DNA from: Hypericum androsaemum
Lineage: Eukaryota; Streptophyta; Magnoliopsida; Malpighiales; Hypericaceae
Reading direction: 5' to 3'
DNA length: 64,000 nt
Assembly (NCBI GenBank): GCA_963995505.1
Contig: OZ023192.1
Coordinates: forward strand, 13,623,001 to 13,687,000
Position numbers and translations under genes: made by a program. Below, in pieces: positions 48,535 to 61,712 of the stretch (positions are counted from its first letter, which is position 1; every line of letters begins with the position of its first letter). The notes beneath the pieces were generated by a model that worked only from the letters and a program-made list of their open reading frames with translations, had not been told where the DNA came from and ran no database searches.

Positions 48535-49695
48535 CAAATCTTGCAACAATTGCAATTCAATTTCGGGTTAATACTCATATTTTTCCAAAATAGGATTGAA
48601 AAACTCATTTTCCAATCTTTTCATGAACATTCTATGGATCAATTTATGTGATTTTAGTTTAACTTTTACATATCTCGGAACTCGTTCCAAAATATTTTCT
48701 TTTAAAGTTTATTAAAATATAATTTTAATAAACCTAATTGACAAAAATTTCTCAAAATTTTTATCAATTTATTGGATTTTAATTGAATAAAAACTGATTT
48801 TATCCAATTAAAAGAGAAAAAACCAATTTTTAGGTCCAATTTTGACTTAAGTCAAAATTGACCGTAAATCGGGTGGGTCGAACCAAGAAACCAGGCCAAT
48901 CCGTCCGGTTTTTTGATTTTCTTGACCCGGGTATAAATATTTTCGGGAAAAATCATGAAATTACGATTTTGCCACTCGCATATTTTCCCCTCGAATTTTC
49001 TCTCTCTTCTCCCGCGAAGACGAAAATCCGGCCGCCGCTCCTCTCCACGACCGCCGCGTAACGGCGGCGAACCAGCGGCCGAGACCGGTCGCAATCGACG
49101 CGTCTCGGCCTCACGATCACGGCCGTAGCGGCCGCGCGGGCCGTCGTCCAGCCATTCTCCGCCGCGAAGCTCTTCTCCGTTCGGCGCCTCTCCGCCGTCG
49201 TCGTCCTCGATCTCGCGATTCTGGCGACGTCGATCCACAAACGTGGTATCGGGACGTCGGGGAAAAGCCGGAGAATCGACTATCGTCGATCTCCGGCGTC
49301 GAAATCGTCAGATTTCCGACGAAATCGACGGATTTCGATTTCGGGCGAAAACGCCCAAATCGCCCGATTAGGGTTTGATTCGATTTGGGGATTTTTGGGA
49401 AAATTTCCAATTAATCCCCAAGTCTTCCGAAAATTGCACCGAGGTCCATGACACGCAGGTGCCACGTAATCGGTCAAATTTCAGATTGGTACCTGAAGGT
49501 TTCGTGCGTGCGCGAATTTGCCCGCGTGTTTAGGCAAAATTTAATTTAGTCCCGCTGGTTCCAAATTAATTACATTAAAGTCCAACAGATTATGATTTTT
49601 CATAAAATCACGATTAATATGATTTTTAACTCAATAAATCACATAATTACTTGAATTAAAACATCATATTATCATCAAAACATGGTTTCAACCAT
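48535..49695 (-). other. Copia 5' leader, GC-rich untranslated part
   Basis: From the primer-binding site toward ORF A. It holds a CpG-rich block (about 48990-49350) with many CGCCGCC/GCGGCCG units and long arginine-rich false frames on both strands. It may form strong RNA structure typical of packaging leaders; that is inference. Confidence 0.5.
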
Positions 49696-49707
49696 GCTCT
49701 GATACCA
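49696..49707 (-). other. Primer-binding site, initiator tRNA-Met
   Basis: TGGTATCAGAGC on the minus strand, the complement of the 3' end of plant initiator tRNA-Met, nine to eleven bases inside the 5' LTR edge. This fixes the element's orientation. Confidence 0.92.
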
Positions 49708-49715
49708 ATTAACAG

Positions 49716-50227
49716 TTTTGACGCGTAATTAACGAGTAATTACGTGTTAAACCCGTTTAATTAACAAACTAATTTGTTAATAATAAATCACTTACTTGTT
49801 GAAGTAAGAGGTCCACAGGCTCGGGTCCACAACTTCTTCGTGCTGGTCGAATTACGATCACGTTTGAACGGATCCGTAATCGATTTTCACGAGATTTCCT
49901 TTTATCGAAAATCTGATTAAAATTCTGGAACTGATCCGGAATTTTCCTTTTGTATTGAGTGGTTGTGGGAAAAGTTACCAATTGGTCCAGCCGGATTTCT
50001 CCTTTTATAGGGAAATCCGGACAGCCAAAACGCGCCACGTGGCCGCATGTCCGCCACGTGGGCTGCCATATGTGACGTCAGCGCCACGTCACGCTGACGT
50101 GGCGCTTTGCGTAGCTTGGGCCGGTCAACGCGGGTTGACCGGCCCATCCAACCCAACTTTTTGGGCCTAATGGGCCCGGGCCCAATTAGGCACAATAATA
50201 ATTGCCTATTGGGTCCAAAGTCCAACA
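49716..50227 (-). repeat. 5' LTR of the Copia element (about 512 bp)
   Basis: Begins (minus) TGTTGGACTTTGGACCC at 50227 and ends GCGTCAAAA. TATAAAAGG at 50001-50009 is the likely promoter TATA. Two CACGTG G-boxes (50037, 50055) and TGACGTCA/TGACGTGG cores lie just upstream of it, against four CACGTG in the 3' LTR. Confidence 0.9.
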
Positions 50228-51461
50228 GAACTAATTGATTCTGCTCATCAAATATAAGCTACGTCCGTATGTAGGAGAGAGAGGTGGACGGCCAAGAAAG
50301 GTTATACACCCTCTTTATCCTAAAAAAAGGTTATACACCCTCTTATATAGATTTAGGGTTAAACTAGCCCGAGGTCAAGTCTGGTGGTAATTTATAAATT
50401 ACTACATAGAATATTACTATTTCATCCATGATGTTTGTTTAACTGTCCTATTTAGTTTTTATGATTTTTAAACCACCAAAACCAACACTGTCGGGGAGGG
50501 AGAGAGAGCAGTAAGGGCGACGAACCATCACAGGTGGGCGAAGGTCGGGGTCGCGTCGGAGGCCGGGATGAATCGCACCTGTTTGTTTTATCTGTGTTAG
50601 GGTTGGGGGAAAACGTCGTACAATATGGGCTGAAATTTTGTACGAAAATTTGGTCCGACCGAATTTCGAACGTGTGTAAGGTCAGCATTTTTGTCATCAA
50701 AATCTATAACGGTATTCTCACCGATTAGCGGTCTATCTGTCAATCGGACCACATTTTTAAAAATCTTGCTTATAAAAAAATCCACCCCAATCTTGTTGAG
50801 TCTAAACGCAATAGATTGAATTTTGGTTCTTCAATTGACAATGTATATAATAAACGCAATAGTTATAAATCTAAATTTTTTTGGTGGAAAGTTATAAATC
50901 TAATTGACAATATGCAAAATATACGCACCAACTCTTAAATGGAATTACACAAGTAACCAGAACTGAAAATACTGATGTTGAGATAAGAACTCTGAGTTAT
51001 CTTCTTTAGTATTAGTACTTACAAAAAAAATTAAATAATGCAACATGAAAAATTTTATCCATCCAAATAATATCATATAAATATAATAACTATAATTTTT
51101 TTACTCCAAACTAATAATCTATTGTTACCTTTTTTTGTGAGAAATGTATTGTTACTTTATTAAACCTAACCTTATTCTATTTAACGTAGTTTCCTATCAA
51201 ACGTGAGTTTTGATAATTTTTTAAAAACTTATCGATTTAAATTTGATTTAGTTGATAGTGGTGTTCTAATATCAGACAATCTCCCCCGGACTATGGCACG
51301 TGATAAGACGACTGCCCATCCAACTGTTCGATGGGAATAATCCAATTTGGCTCTCTCCCCTTCCATTACCGATAAAAGAGTAACGCACAGAAAAAGGAAG
51401 GGCCCGAAAAATATAAGAAATTGGGGAAAGATAATAACACAAAAAAAAATTGCCGGCGAAA
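50228..51461. other. Intergenic, promoter side of the ALIS gene
   Basis: AT-rich with a short tandem AGGTTATACACCCTCTT duplication (about 50299-50345) and a GC-richer block (50490-50600) without a recognisable product. No gene called. Confidence 0.5.
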
Positions 51462-53770
51462 ATGGCAGGATCACCGGCCAGCTCCGGCGGTGGCAACGTC
51501 GACGTTTCCTCGTCTCCTTCTCAGGCAAAGAAGAATTCCAAGAAACCCAAATGTAATCCTCCTCCCCACGTCGAGGCCCACTCTTTTTTTACGATTTGTA
51601 TTATTTTTATAAAAAAAATTACATATCCGATTTGGGTATTCTTCATATTGAATAAAGTTTCAATCTTTGAGAATTGTGAGTTATTCTAGGAGGTGGGATT
51701 TTTGTGTCTCCTCTGAACTGCCATTTTTTTATTAAAAAAAGATTAATGATGGGTATTGTTTATATTGTAGAAAGTTTCAATTTTTTAGAATGGTGAATTA
51801 TTCTAGGATGTGGGTTTTGTAAAGGATGAATTGAGGATGAGAAGCTCTGTTTCTTTTTTTAGTTTTGCAGAAAGTTTGGTTGATATTCTTTGTAGTGTTG
51901 GAAGTTCCAATCTTTGACGATTGTGCATTGTACTAGGAGAGGGATTTTGGTTCTCCTGTTAACTGCTATGTTTTGAGAAGATGAGTTGTGGGTGAAAAGG
52001 GTTTGTTTTGTTTTGCATTGTTGCAGATTCTAGGTTCACCCAGCAGGAGCTTCCAGCTTGCAAGCCGATTCTAACCCCGGCATGGGTATCTCGTCATACG
52101 GTTGCTGTTATTCACTCTAGGGGTGTTTCTGGTTCATTAAGTTAACTCGGGTTCTTGGCATGCGCTGGACCTTTTTCAGGTTATCACGGCATTTGTTTTC
52201 GTCGGTGTTGTTTTCATTCCCATTGGCCTTGTTTCCTTGCTCGCATCTGAACATGTAAGCTGTTTTTATTTAAATCTCATTTCACATTGCCACGACTATA
52301 GGCCGGTTTTCTGAGATGATGTTGAATGTTTCTTTTGTCTTACCTGATTTTGATGCATAGGTTGTTGAGATCGCTGATCGCTATGACAAAGATTGTATTC
52401 CTGCTGGTTATAAAGATGATGCTCTAGTATATATCCAGAATCGCAGCACTAACAAGACCTGCACAAGGACGATTACTGTTAGTGTTTATCTTTTACTGTC
52501 TCTAGTTTTTAGCACCCATTGATGTTTTAATTCCTGTTGGATTTGTGTTGACCTCGAAGATAACTTTTCTTTGGCAAGGTTCCTAAGCAAATGAAGAGCC
52601 CTGTCTTTGTCTACTACGAGCTTGATAACTTCTATCAGAACCATAGGCGGTAAGTTGAGGATTCTTTCACATTGGTTTTTTTCTCACTGTAGTCCAATCT
52701 GAGTCTTCTGGTTTCGTGGTCTTCAATTGTTAAAGGCTTAATATGTCTTAAAAGTTTATAGTTTTAGCTCTGTGAATTCTACTGCTCTTCCCATGATTTT
52801 AATTACTCTTTCGCCTATATGGCTGAATCTTGGAGATGTAAGTCATATATGATCCTCCTCCGTTGCCCTTGTATGTCGTACTTTTCCCTTCATTGACATG
52901 TGTGTGGTATTCAAACTTCATCAGTTATGTAAAAAGTCGAAGTGACAAGCAGTTGAGCAGCAAATCAAGTGAGAGCGATACAGATGATTGTAAACCTGAA
53001 GATACTACAGGGAATGGTGCTCCTATAGTTCCTTGTGGCCTTATTGCTTGGAGCTTGTTCAATGACACATATACCCTTACCGTTCAGAACAAGAAATTAA
53101 ATATCAGCAAGCAGAACATAGCATGGAAAAGTGACCGAGATCATAAGTTTGGATCTGATGTCTATCCTAAAAACTTTCAGAATGGAACCTTGATTGGTGG
53201 AGGATCGCTCGATCCAAGTGTACCGGTAAGGCACTGCAAATTTTTTACCTGGTGACATAGTTATCAATATAGGCCCACTAACCATCTCCATGTCTATTGC
53301 AACTTTTCTTGCTCCTATTTCGGAACAGTTGAGTGAACAAGTGGATCTTATCGTTTGGATGCGTACTGCTGCACTCCCTACTTTCCGGAAGCTTTATGGA
53401 CGGATAGAGGAAGACCTACAAGCCAACGATGTGATCAACGTCACCATACAAAACAACTACAACACATACAGTTTTGGGGGGAAAAAGAAGCTGGTACTAT
53501 CAACCACAAGCTGGATTGGTGGGAAAAATGATTTTCTAGGCAAAGCGTACCTTACGGTCGGCGGGCTATGCTTGTTCCTAGCAGTAAGCTTCATAATTGT
53601 GTATGTGATCATGCCAAGGTAAGAATTTATCGAATCCGATTCAATGATTATGAATGGATAAGCTTTTCTAGCTTTATCTGGTTTGACATGATTTATGTCC
53701 TCTATGCAGGCCTCTTGGAGACCCGTCATACTTGTCCTGGAACCGTAATCCGGGTGGCCTGAGAAACTAA
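51462..53770 (+). CDS. ALIS: ALA-interacting subunit (ALIS), LEM3/CDC50 family
   Basis: Eight exons: 51462-51552, 52027-52085, 52180-52254, 52361-52477, 52579-52649, 52925-53225, 53329-53618, 53710-53770; 354 aa, phases closed. It is the beta subunit of P4-ATPase phospholipid flippases (ALA proteins), needed for ER exit and activity. The start is a polar Ser/Lys-rich cytosolic tail, then [16 protein letters not shown], then TM1 (about 51-74). The lumenal domain has several N-glycosylation sites (NRS, NKT, NDT, NGT, NVT), the conserved [19 protein letters not shown] block, [14 protein letters not shown] and [18 protein letters not shown]2 is at about 312-334, followed by the typical [14 protein letters not shown] end. 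Exon and protein length fit the plant family. Which of the ALIS1-5 groups cannot be decided here. Confidence 0.95.
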
Positions 53771-54706
53771 ATCTCAACTCTCAAGTTCCCTTGTCATCAA
53801 CCATTCAACGATCACCAAACCTTCTAATCCCTACTGCAACCTTTCCGTCAGCCGCCTCTCGATGGCGAGCAATTTGTCCGAAGCCATTCTTCATATGGGT
53901 GCAAGAAAGCTTGATCAAGTAGGATGGCACCTCATGAAGATGTTACTAATTAGTTATGCCATTTTTACACCCTTGGCTCATATTGACTAATGCAGTTTTG
54001 TTCTAATATCTTGTATACATGGATGGAAATTGGTAACCCCTTTTTGGTTGCATCGTCAAGGACAAGAAAGAAGTGAAAATAGCTATCATTCTCTATTATT
54101 ATTCTCCAAATACATTAATCAAATTTGTTTGAATTAAGAATCGGTATCTTGACATCTACAACTAATTCAGACTTCATCTGATTTGATTTCAAAATCACTC
54201 GGTTAAACAATAACCCAATTAGCTACAAATGGACATTTCACAGAACCACAATGTTCCATTCCATATAAAACAACTGCTCTTCCTTGGTAGCAATACATAG
54301 TTAAGTATATAACACCACAATTTTTTTTCCTAGCTTTGTATATAACACTAAATTACACATTGGGAACATGATTTCCTGCTGAGAAAAGCAACAGGCAATG
54401 TGGTTTCCCTGAATTCTAAGCATTAACAGAAAGTAACTGCTGCTACGCCTAAAATTGTTGCTGCAACGATGGTTAACTAGCTATAGCTTATGCCTCGCTA
54501 CTGAAGGGAGCACGTGAACTGTACATGAAATCTTTCGAACTAATCCGGAGAGAATCTTGATACGCTTTTGGTTATGCCGAGCTATGGCTGTTAGAATCAG
54601 CTGATGTTGATGCCATTTCAAATCAACCATGATTAGTTCACCGTATGCTGCGTGGAGATTCAGATGAGAAGATCGAGTAGACAACAGCCGCGTGGACGAT
54701 ATACCG
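53771..54706. other. Spacer between convergent ALIS and MED16 genes
   Basis: 3' untranslated regions of both genes and AT-rich DNA. A minus-strand frame at 54481-54828 overlaps the last MED16 exon in another frame and is a shadow. Confidence 0.55.
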
Positions 54707-57700
54707 TCAAACAACTTGAACCCATGTCCCACCACACATAGGACAGCCATGAACCCACCTACTAATCCAACAAGTCTCACGTTCATTTTGGTTAGGTGGA
54801 CTTGAGGCACCAGGGGAAGCGAAGGCACATGTCTGACGTAGACATCTAATGCACTGCATGAACAATAACAGGATTCTAAGTTGCCATGTGATGAACAATA
54901 ACAGGATTCGTATCAAGAAGGGCAGGATAAGAAGGACCAGCTGTCATCTTGGCTGAGGGCTAGTCGAGAATATTAAAAAAATCTCTGGTTGATGCGACCT
55001 TTTTAAGCACTCAACATGAGATGAAACACGGTAATAATTCAGAGAGCTGCAAGGCAGATACAGCGAGGAGAAACAAAGCTAACCTTGAACCAAACCCCTT
55101 CCAAACCTGTCTTCCACACAGAAGTGACCACATCTCTTCGTGATCCCATTATCCCGAGGTACACTCCCAATCCAACTGAGGTATTGTACCCAAAAGCTGC
55201 ATCTCTTTCTGACATCCTTCGTTTCCGTGGCCATAGGCCTTGAGATCCATGATAAAAGTTGCAATCTTCCAATGAATTGAAATCGATTGGATCGGTTGAG
55301 CCACCCAGTCTAAGTCGCTCATCAAAAGAGCCCATGTCACCTGGATCAGACCAGGGCCCACCAAACATGTTTCGTCTGTGCCATTCTTCGGACGGAGGGT
55401 GAAGCTCTAGTTCACGGAGTAACAGACCAGCAGCATCTGCACCTCTAGGCCGGGGCATGTTCTGAGTAACAGATGAATGGAAACAGTCAAGTTCATGCAA
55501 ATAAAAGTACGAATGGCATTACTATCAAAGTTTCTAGGGGCGAAGGTAACTCAAGCTAAACAGAGGACAGCTCTAATACTAGGCAATGCAAGAAGCAAAT
55601 AACAAGTCCTGTTTTGCTACTCGGGTAAATATAAATTGGATCCTTGGCATGAGTACCTGCATATGCGGGCCCAGTGATGCTTCTACGACCTCTGGCAGTA
55701 CTGTGTAATTACCGTCGATATAATGCAGCCGCACCTGGATGTTGCTGCTGCCAACTTGAGAAACTGGTAATGGGTGCACCAATGCGGATGTTCGACGACA
55801 AAGATCCATGAGTATAAGGAAAAGAACCTGAACCTGTTGAAAAGCAAAAAAGACTTCAGTTTCCTTTAAGTTTTAATCTCTAATGCATATCCATTCCGTT
55901 AAATGCAGAACAAAATCTGGAAAATTCGTTCTTGTCCAAGAACATGGCATTAATTACTAAGAAGATTGGTGGCGAAGTTTGACATTGCTTCTTGACAAAC
56001 GAATATTAGACATTGAGAAAACAATAGTATCTACCTCGGCAAAAGTGTATCCTTGACCAGCATTACCATATCCCAATCTTGACCGGCCAGCAGGCCCATC
56101 TTCAGCTGCTTTACTTCCTGGCACAAGCTGACCACCTTTAGCTGCTTGACTGTCATCTGACCTGGTAGAGGGCTTTAAGGAAACAGAGATACCCTCCTCC
56201 ACCTTGCCAGGAGCACCTGACTGGGGTTTCTGCATATTAGCATCTGCACTGCGTTGTGAAGCCCCAATGTAGCGGGGTAGTTGGGTCCGTCGGAAGAAGA
56301 AACAAAATAGTAAAAGTTGGCATAATCTGTGAAGGAAGTGGCAGTCTCCGATGAGCCTAACAGCTGGGGTTCCTGGAAAAGTTCCAGTGTTGATGCTTAT
56401 TGGCATAAAGGTAGAAGGGCCATTAATGGGATTTGGTGTTGAACTAGGCAGTCCATCATTTGTGCTACTGATCTTAGCAATAGCACCTTGCACCCAAGCA
56501 TGCATTTGGGTGCTCCCTGTAGAACTTGCTGTACCGTTTTGAGGAGCTGGAAACCAAGGTACGCAGTCAGAAAACGACCAGCAAAGAAATGAAGCAGCCA
56601 AACAAAACAGCCTGGCTCTTATTTCCAGAAACTTTGATTTGACATACCAAAACTATTCCCAGCTTATAAAGCCAGATCCTAGCAATCATGTATCAACGGG
56701 CGCGGCTTCTAAAACATAGATGATGCATTTCCAGTTACACAGAATGATAATGATTACTAAAGCATGAACTGACCTTGACTTGCAGTCAATGGAGCAGCTG
56801 TATTTTGTGTAGGACTAGTCACCATGCTGCGATTGTTGCCTGTGCCTGCGGTAACAGCGTGGCTGGCCAATGTCCGACAGAAACTTGCATAACGTCGCAG
56901 GCGCGTAATAAAATGTGAGGCTAGATCAAGAACGGCATCAACATATGCCTGAACCATAAAGTTAGGAACAAAGTCAAAGCTACTACTTCTATAATAAAAC
57001 CCAGAAAAATGACAACAATGAATCGAACAAGAGCAACAAAATGAGGATAGTGCCAGGACTTGAATAAAAGACTCGAATCAATTTTAAAAAAAAAATCCAA
57101 CAGTTAAAAAGGTTTATTGTCTATTTAGGCATCAGTTCCCATCCCATGGGGAGTAGGACATACCCCAAGCTACACATCCCCCACCCTAACTTCTATTGCT
57201 CCACCGCTGCAAATAGAAAGGCATAGTGATACTGATACTAGAAACTAGTTAGCCACTTGTCCACCGGAGAGTGATTCACGTGGAAATGGGGGGAATTATA
57301 TACTAATCCATTAAGGTCAATAAATGTCCAAGGCCATGGCTAGCACCATAGAAAGGTCATAACCATCCTAGATTTCATAAGCAGCTAGATACAAGTATGC
57401 AGTCAAGGGCCAAAAAGGTAACCTGAATACTTGGAACAAGGTCTGGCTCGACAGCCATCGCCTCCGGATCAATGTTTTGTAATGTCTCACCATTAGCCTG
57501 CCATGGTTCAAGTACAAGTGCTGATGGATTTATGAGCGCTGATTCAATTCCTTTTCCAAGCATATCAAGCAGCAACCTAGCTTGCATGTCTAAAACCATC
57601 GCTCTAACTTCCTGAGCATTTGTACCTTCCAGCAGCCTGCATTTGATCCTGTCGAGACTCTGCATCATAAAATAACATTCAGTCTCAAGCCTTGGCCTGT

Positions 57701-60700
57701 TTTTTAGGTACAACATGAAGTCACATATAAAGTCGACTAGATGGTCGCACGAGAATGTGAATCACAATCAAGACTCTGAGAAGAAAAATGCTCAACACAA
57801 AACATAAGCTGTCTGCTGGATAACACACATGTGCCACAGCAGTAGATGGCAACAAATAACAATGCATGGAATATATTCCAAACGATGCTACGATATAGAG
57901 GCTGCAGAACATACAGGGCCATATTGCTGCCTGTGCTGCATGGAAGGGAGAGAATGGAAGTCTGCATCCAGTACGGCGATGACACTGTTCAGCGAGACTG
58001 GGACAGACATACAATTACCATGCAAATAGTTGTTAGTAGCCACAAATTATCTCCTCGGGAAATTTAAAAAAATTTAACTTTTCTGATCGTAAATTTTCTG
58101 TCAAAATGTAAACAACAAATGAGCATACTCATACCAATGCCATCCTCAGCAGCACTTTGAGTACAGCCAACAGCATCCCACCAATCCACTCCAACCAAAA
58201 GGCTCCACCAAAACCTGCTCTCTCAAAATAAAAATAAAGGATTTCAAAACCTGACCTAAACATGCACTGATCTATTTTCCAATACTCAATGTGGTCCTCT
58301 AAGAATAGATACCTTTCAGCAATTGCGCGTTCCCAGGTTGAAGAGTTTGCCTTTGCCTGGCTACTCGGAACAGCTGGAGGGAGAACACGGACAATCTTCA
58401 ATATCGTACGGTCCTTGCCAGTGTCATGCCAAACGGAAGCTGAACAGCAAGTTGTGGAAGAGAACGCGGGAGCAGCAATAGCAGACCCAACATTGATCTG
58501 ATAGTTGTCCACGGGCATAAAGTTTGGACCAGAGAATATATGGACTCCACCCCGTAGAAAAGCGATAGCAATCTCACCCCCGTGAGCAGAATACACAATC
58601 CGTGCAAGCGTTCTCACGTCACTAGGCAGATCAAAAGGATCAAAAGTAACTCTTCTTGCCTTGTCAAGACCACTATCAGAAGAATTTCTGGTTTCTGGTG
58701 CTGATCCAACTGTGACTGTTTGGTGATTCTTGAAATCATTAGTTGGCGGTATACTGGTGTCAACCTTGGAGACCCATACAGTTTGCATCGGAGCCTGACC
58801 ACCAAAATTTGCAGTTGGGTTTCCAAAGATTTGATGAAGTACAACGGGCTGAAGAGTAGACTCCCAACGCTGAACTCTCCATCCAGTAATGGAAGGGCCT
58901 TCATCTGGATCATATGGGGACATATACTGGCCTGTGCAAGCAAAATTAAGTATCATTAATAGCAATTACCTGCAAGCACATTTCACTGGTTAATGACAGG
59001 TAGCACACAGATGAGTGAAACGCCATTGTATGCCAGTGTCACATCTAAAGAAAGAAATATTTTGAAGAATGGCTGATTATCTTGGAACCAAAAAAAGGGA
59101 CTGAAATCAAAAGATAAGAATAAGAACAGACAATATACATACAGGTGCACCAAGCAAAAACCTTGAGTTTGAGAACTGAGAAGGTAAGGGCCTAATATTT
59201 TTATTCAGGTTATAGAGATATAGAGTACCTTCCACAATCACAACAGCTATGACAGAACCACCACATGTCGGATCAAAAGCAACAGCAGTGACTCCAGAGC
59301 CCCAAGTGGTGGTTGCTGCTGTCTGAGCTGCAGCCTCAGGACTCACATATGCAGAGAAGTTCGACACTGGTGAACAATGAAGTGACAAAATGTCAGCACA
59401 ATCTTGAGGGGTATGTTTTCTTCCTTGCTTTGCTTCTGATATTAGATACTCTTGCCAGCTGAACAAATATGCGGCCAAAGGAGCAAAGCCCGCCCAACTG
59501 GGCGGATTAAGAGGAGGTGGCACACCACTGTTCACACTTGTCCTCGGAGTGGCATGAAATCCAGTACCAGGGCCTGGAGTGACCTCCCAAACAACAACTG
59601 TAGATGGGTTCACAATAGGGACACCAGCAACATGCAATGCGCCACTATCAGTCACAATTGCATCAGCAGCCATAATTCCGCTAGGCCCAGCACCCAAGAG
59701 TCCTCTGCTGGTGTAAAACCACTTTGGAGCCACATTAGTCTGACTTGGAGGCCACTGGGACCAGTGAAGTTGAACGGATCCGGATGCGAAAACAGAACAG
59801 ACACAAAGGAAATTCGGCCACCTAGCTGAAACGAAAACAGTAGGGGACAACTCTTTCTGAATTGAAAAGAAGAAATTTTCACTAAACACATAGTTGGTTT
59901 GTGAGGAAACAACAACCAGTACAGCAGAGTTGACAGCAACAGACAGTAGAGCATGTTTGATTTAGATCTCAGCAACTCTTTGGAGCATCACGGCGCTTAC
60001 ATGCATGACCGATCATTTGATCCAAAAACCCCCAAATTTAAAATTCCCAAAGTACCGCAAACTACATTTTTAAGGGGAAACAACTAACCACCTCTGGTAA
60101 ATTAGATTTAAGGCAACTGTCAGGTAAGGTATGAAGGGATAAGGATTGTATTTCTGGTGTCATAACCAATTACACTATCAACAAATACAACAAACAGTGG
60201 GGTAAAAGATGACTAGTCCATTCAGTCTTGCATTTTAACAGTATCCAATTTTTTTCATACAAACTAATATCTTTACCAGTATAATGTATCAAGATCAACT
60301 TCAAATTCATAAGATAGTTACGTGCACAATCAGATAACTAACTATATCAATCAAGACTATTTTTACCAGCTCTTTTAAAGTACTCCCCTCGGTACAAAGA
60401 TTAAATAATGAAAGACAGAAATCAAACCTGAAGTTTGAGATTGCTGTGAGAGAAATTTTTCCTCAAAAGTCGATTTTGAGTTAGCAATACCACCAGATTT
60501 TGAAGAAAGCCACCTATACTGATTTCCAGAGAGAAGTCAGGGAAGTAAAGAACAAAAGGAAGTTGCAAAATTCATTCAATTTAAACAACTCAAAATAATT
60601 ACAGCAGAAAACGCTCACCGGAGAGACACCTGATAGCCATTTCGTGACAACAGCAATATCCTGTCGCCACTCGTGCTCACGCTGCCAGCGACAAGCATCA

Positions 60701-61712
60701 CGAACAAAATTAGCTGAACCCTGCATGAACAGCGACATGTATATCTTAAGGCGGCAGATGGAAAGGAGAAAGGGAGAAAACTGACAGGGAAAAAGACTCA
60801 TCAAACTCACTTGAGAGGGCTGAGTCCAAATCGTAATTCTACCATGGAAATTCGCAATTAGCAAAGCCCGGGGGCAAGAAGTTGGAGACCACTCAATAAA
60901 CTGAACTGAATCACGAGGAGAGTCTGCATAAAGAAGAAACAGGAAAAAAGAAATCGGGATTCTTAAAACAATGGCTACATTTTACATCGTCAAACAAAGG
61001 GTGATCACATGTTTGGCATAACCGAAAGTCGGCCCGTCTTCCAAGCTCTACCTGCTGTGACATTGAAAACCGCACATTCAGTCGGCCGCTCGGGTATAAC
61101 AATATGTATGGGAATCCAGAAAGGAGGGTTTGCATTGGAGCTGCAACGTGAAACCCAAATGATAATCGATACCCATCAGGAACTCGACCGAAGCAAATAA
61201 AACACGAAAAAGAGCAGCCAACACAAAAACTAAACAACCTCGGAATCCTAGCGCAAGTCTCGGAAGCGCAAGCAATCGCGTTCAACTTCCCGCACCAAGC
61301 AACTGCACTGAAACACACCGCAAAAGTCAACTAAACGAGGACACCCGTTGAGCCGACTAATCCAAATTCAATTCTCACTTAAAGAGCCAAACTTGGAAAG
61401 TCATCGCTTTGACCTAAAATTGCGACAGAGCTCGGGGACGCTCATCTTGTGCTGCAAGTTGGACCGGGGCTGCTTCAACCGGATGTTGAACACGGTGGCG
61501 GGCCCCGCCGAGCCGCCGTTGCTTCCTCCGCCTTCGTCCTCCTCCATCGGGTCGTCGTCGTCTTCGATCTCCCGCTTCTCCGTCAGCTCCTCCTCGGGGG
61601 AGGTCTCCGGCGCCGGCGCTTCCTGGTCGGCGGAGGAGGGGTTATCGGCAGCCGCCAATTCGGGGTCGGGGTCGTCCGATTGGGGCAGGTTAGGGGCGGC
61701 GGTGGGGTTCAT
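54707..61712 (-). CDS. MED16: Mediator complex subunit 16 (MED16 / SFR6)
   Basis: Sixteen exons (minus): 61414-61712, 61239-61307, 61052-61140, 60811-60923, 60619-60720, 60428-60518, 59229-59825, 58313-58931, 58135-58214, 57915-57997, 57423-57659, 56774-56948, 56035-56546, 55657-55833, 55084-55461, 54707-54853. All phases close to 1255 aa (Arabidopsis about 1278). MED16 is a tail subunit of Mediator, linking activators to RNA polymerase II in cold, iron-deficiency and immune responses. Diagnostic blocks are KMSVPELCRNF, CGKLNAIACASETCARIP, LLIANFHGRITIWTQP, GLLGAGPSGIMAADAI, QYMSPYDPDEGPSITGWR, the DLPSDVRTLARIVYSAHGGE WD-like core, RLRRYASFCRTLASHA and GNYTVLPEVVEA. It ends in paired Cys motifs (CIRC, CPMCGGTW) like a small zinc module. 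The acidic, Gly/Ser-rich N-terminus is variable in the family. Confidence 0.97.

Larger units (their letters stand above)
41854..50227 (-). mobile_element. Copia-type LTR retrotransposon, complete but inactive
   Basis: The order on the minus strand is 5' LTR (50227-49716), primer-binding site, a 2.1-kb leader with two ORFs, gag-protease-integrase-RT-RNase H, polypurine tract, 3' LTR (42511-41854). Integrase before RT defines Ty1/Copia. The LTRs share sequence along their length with a scatter of substitutions and one large indel, so insertion is not very recent. I could not find a matching 5-bp target-site duplication, which may mean recombination or decay at the edges. The polyprotein has one in-frame stop and two frameshifts. 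Confidence 0.93.

Noticed and set aside
48852..49410. Arginine-rich frames of 95-128 codons in the Copia leader
   Set aside because: Caused by CpG-rich low-complexity sequence; no conserved pattern.
52297..52360. Alternative exon in ALIS intron 3
   Set aside because: No frame-compatible splice pair; the eight-exon model closes exactly and matches the family length.
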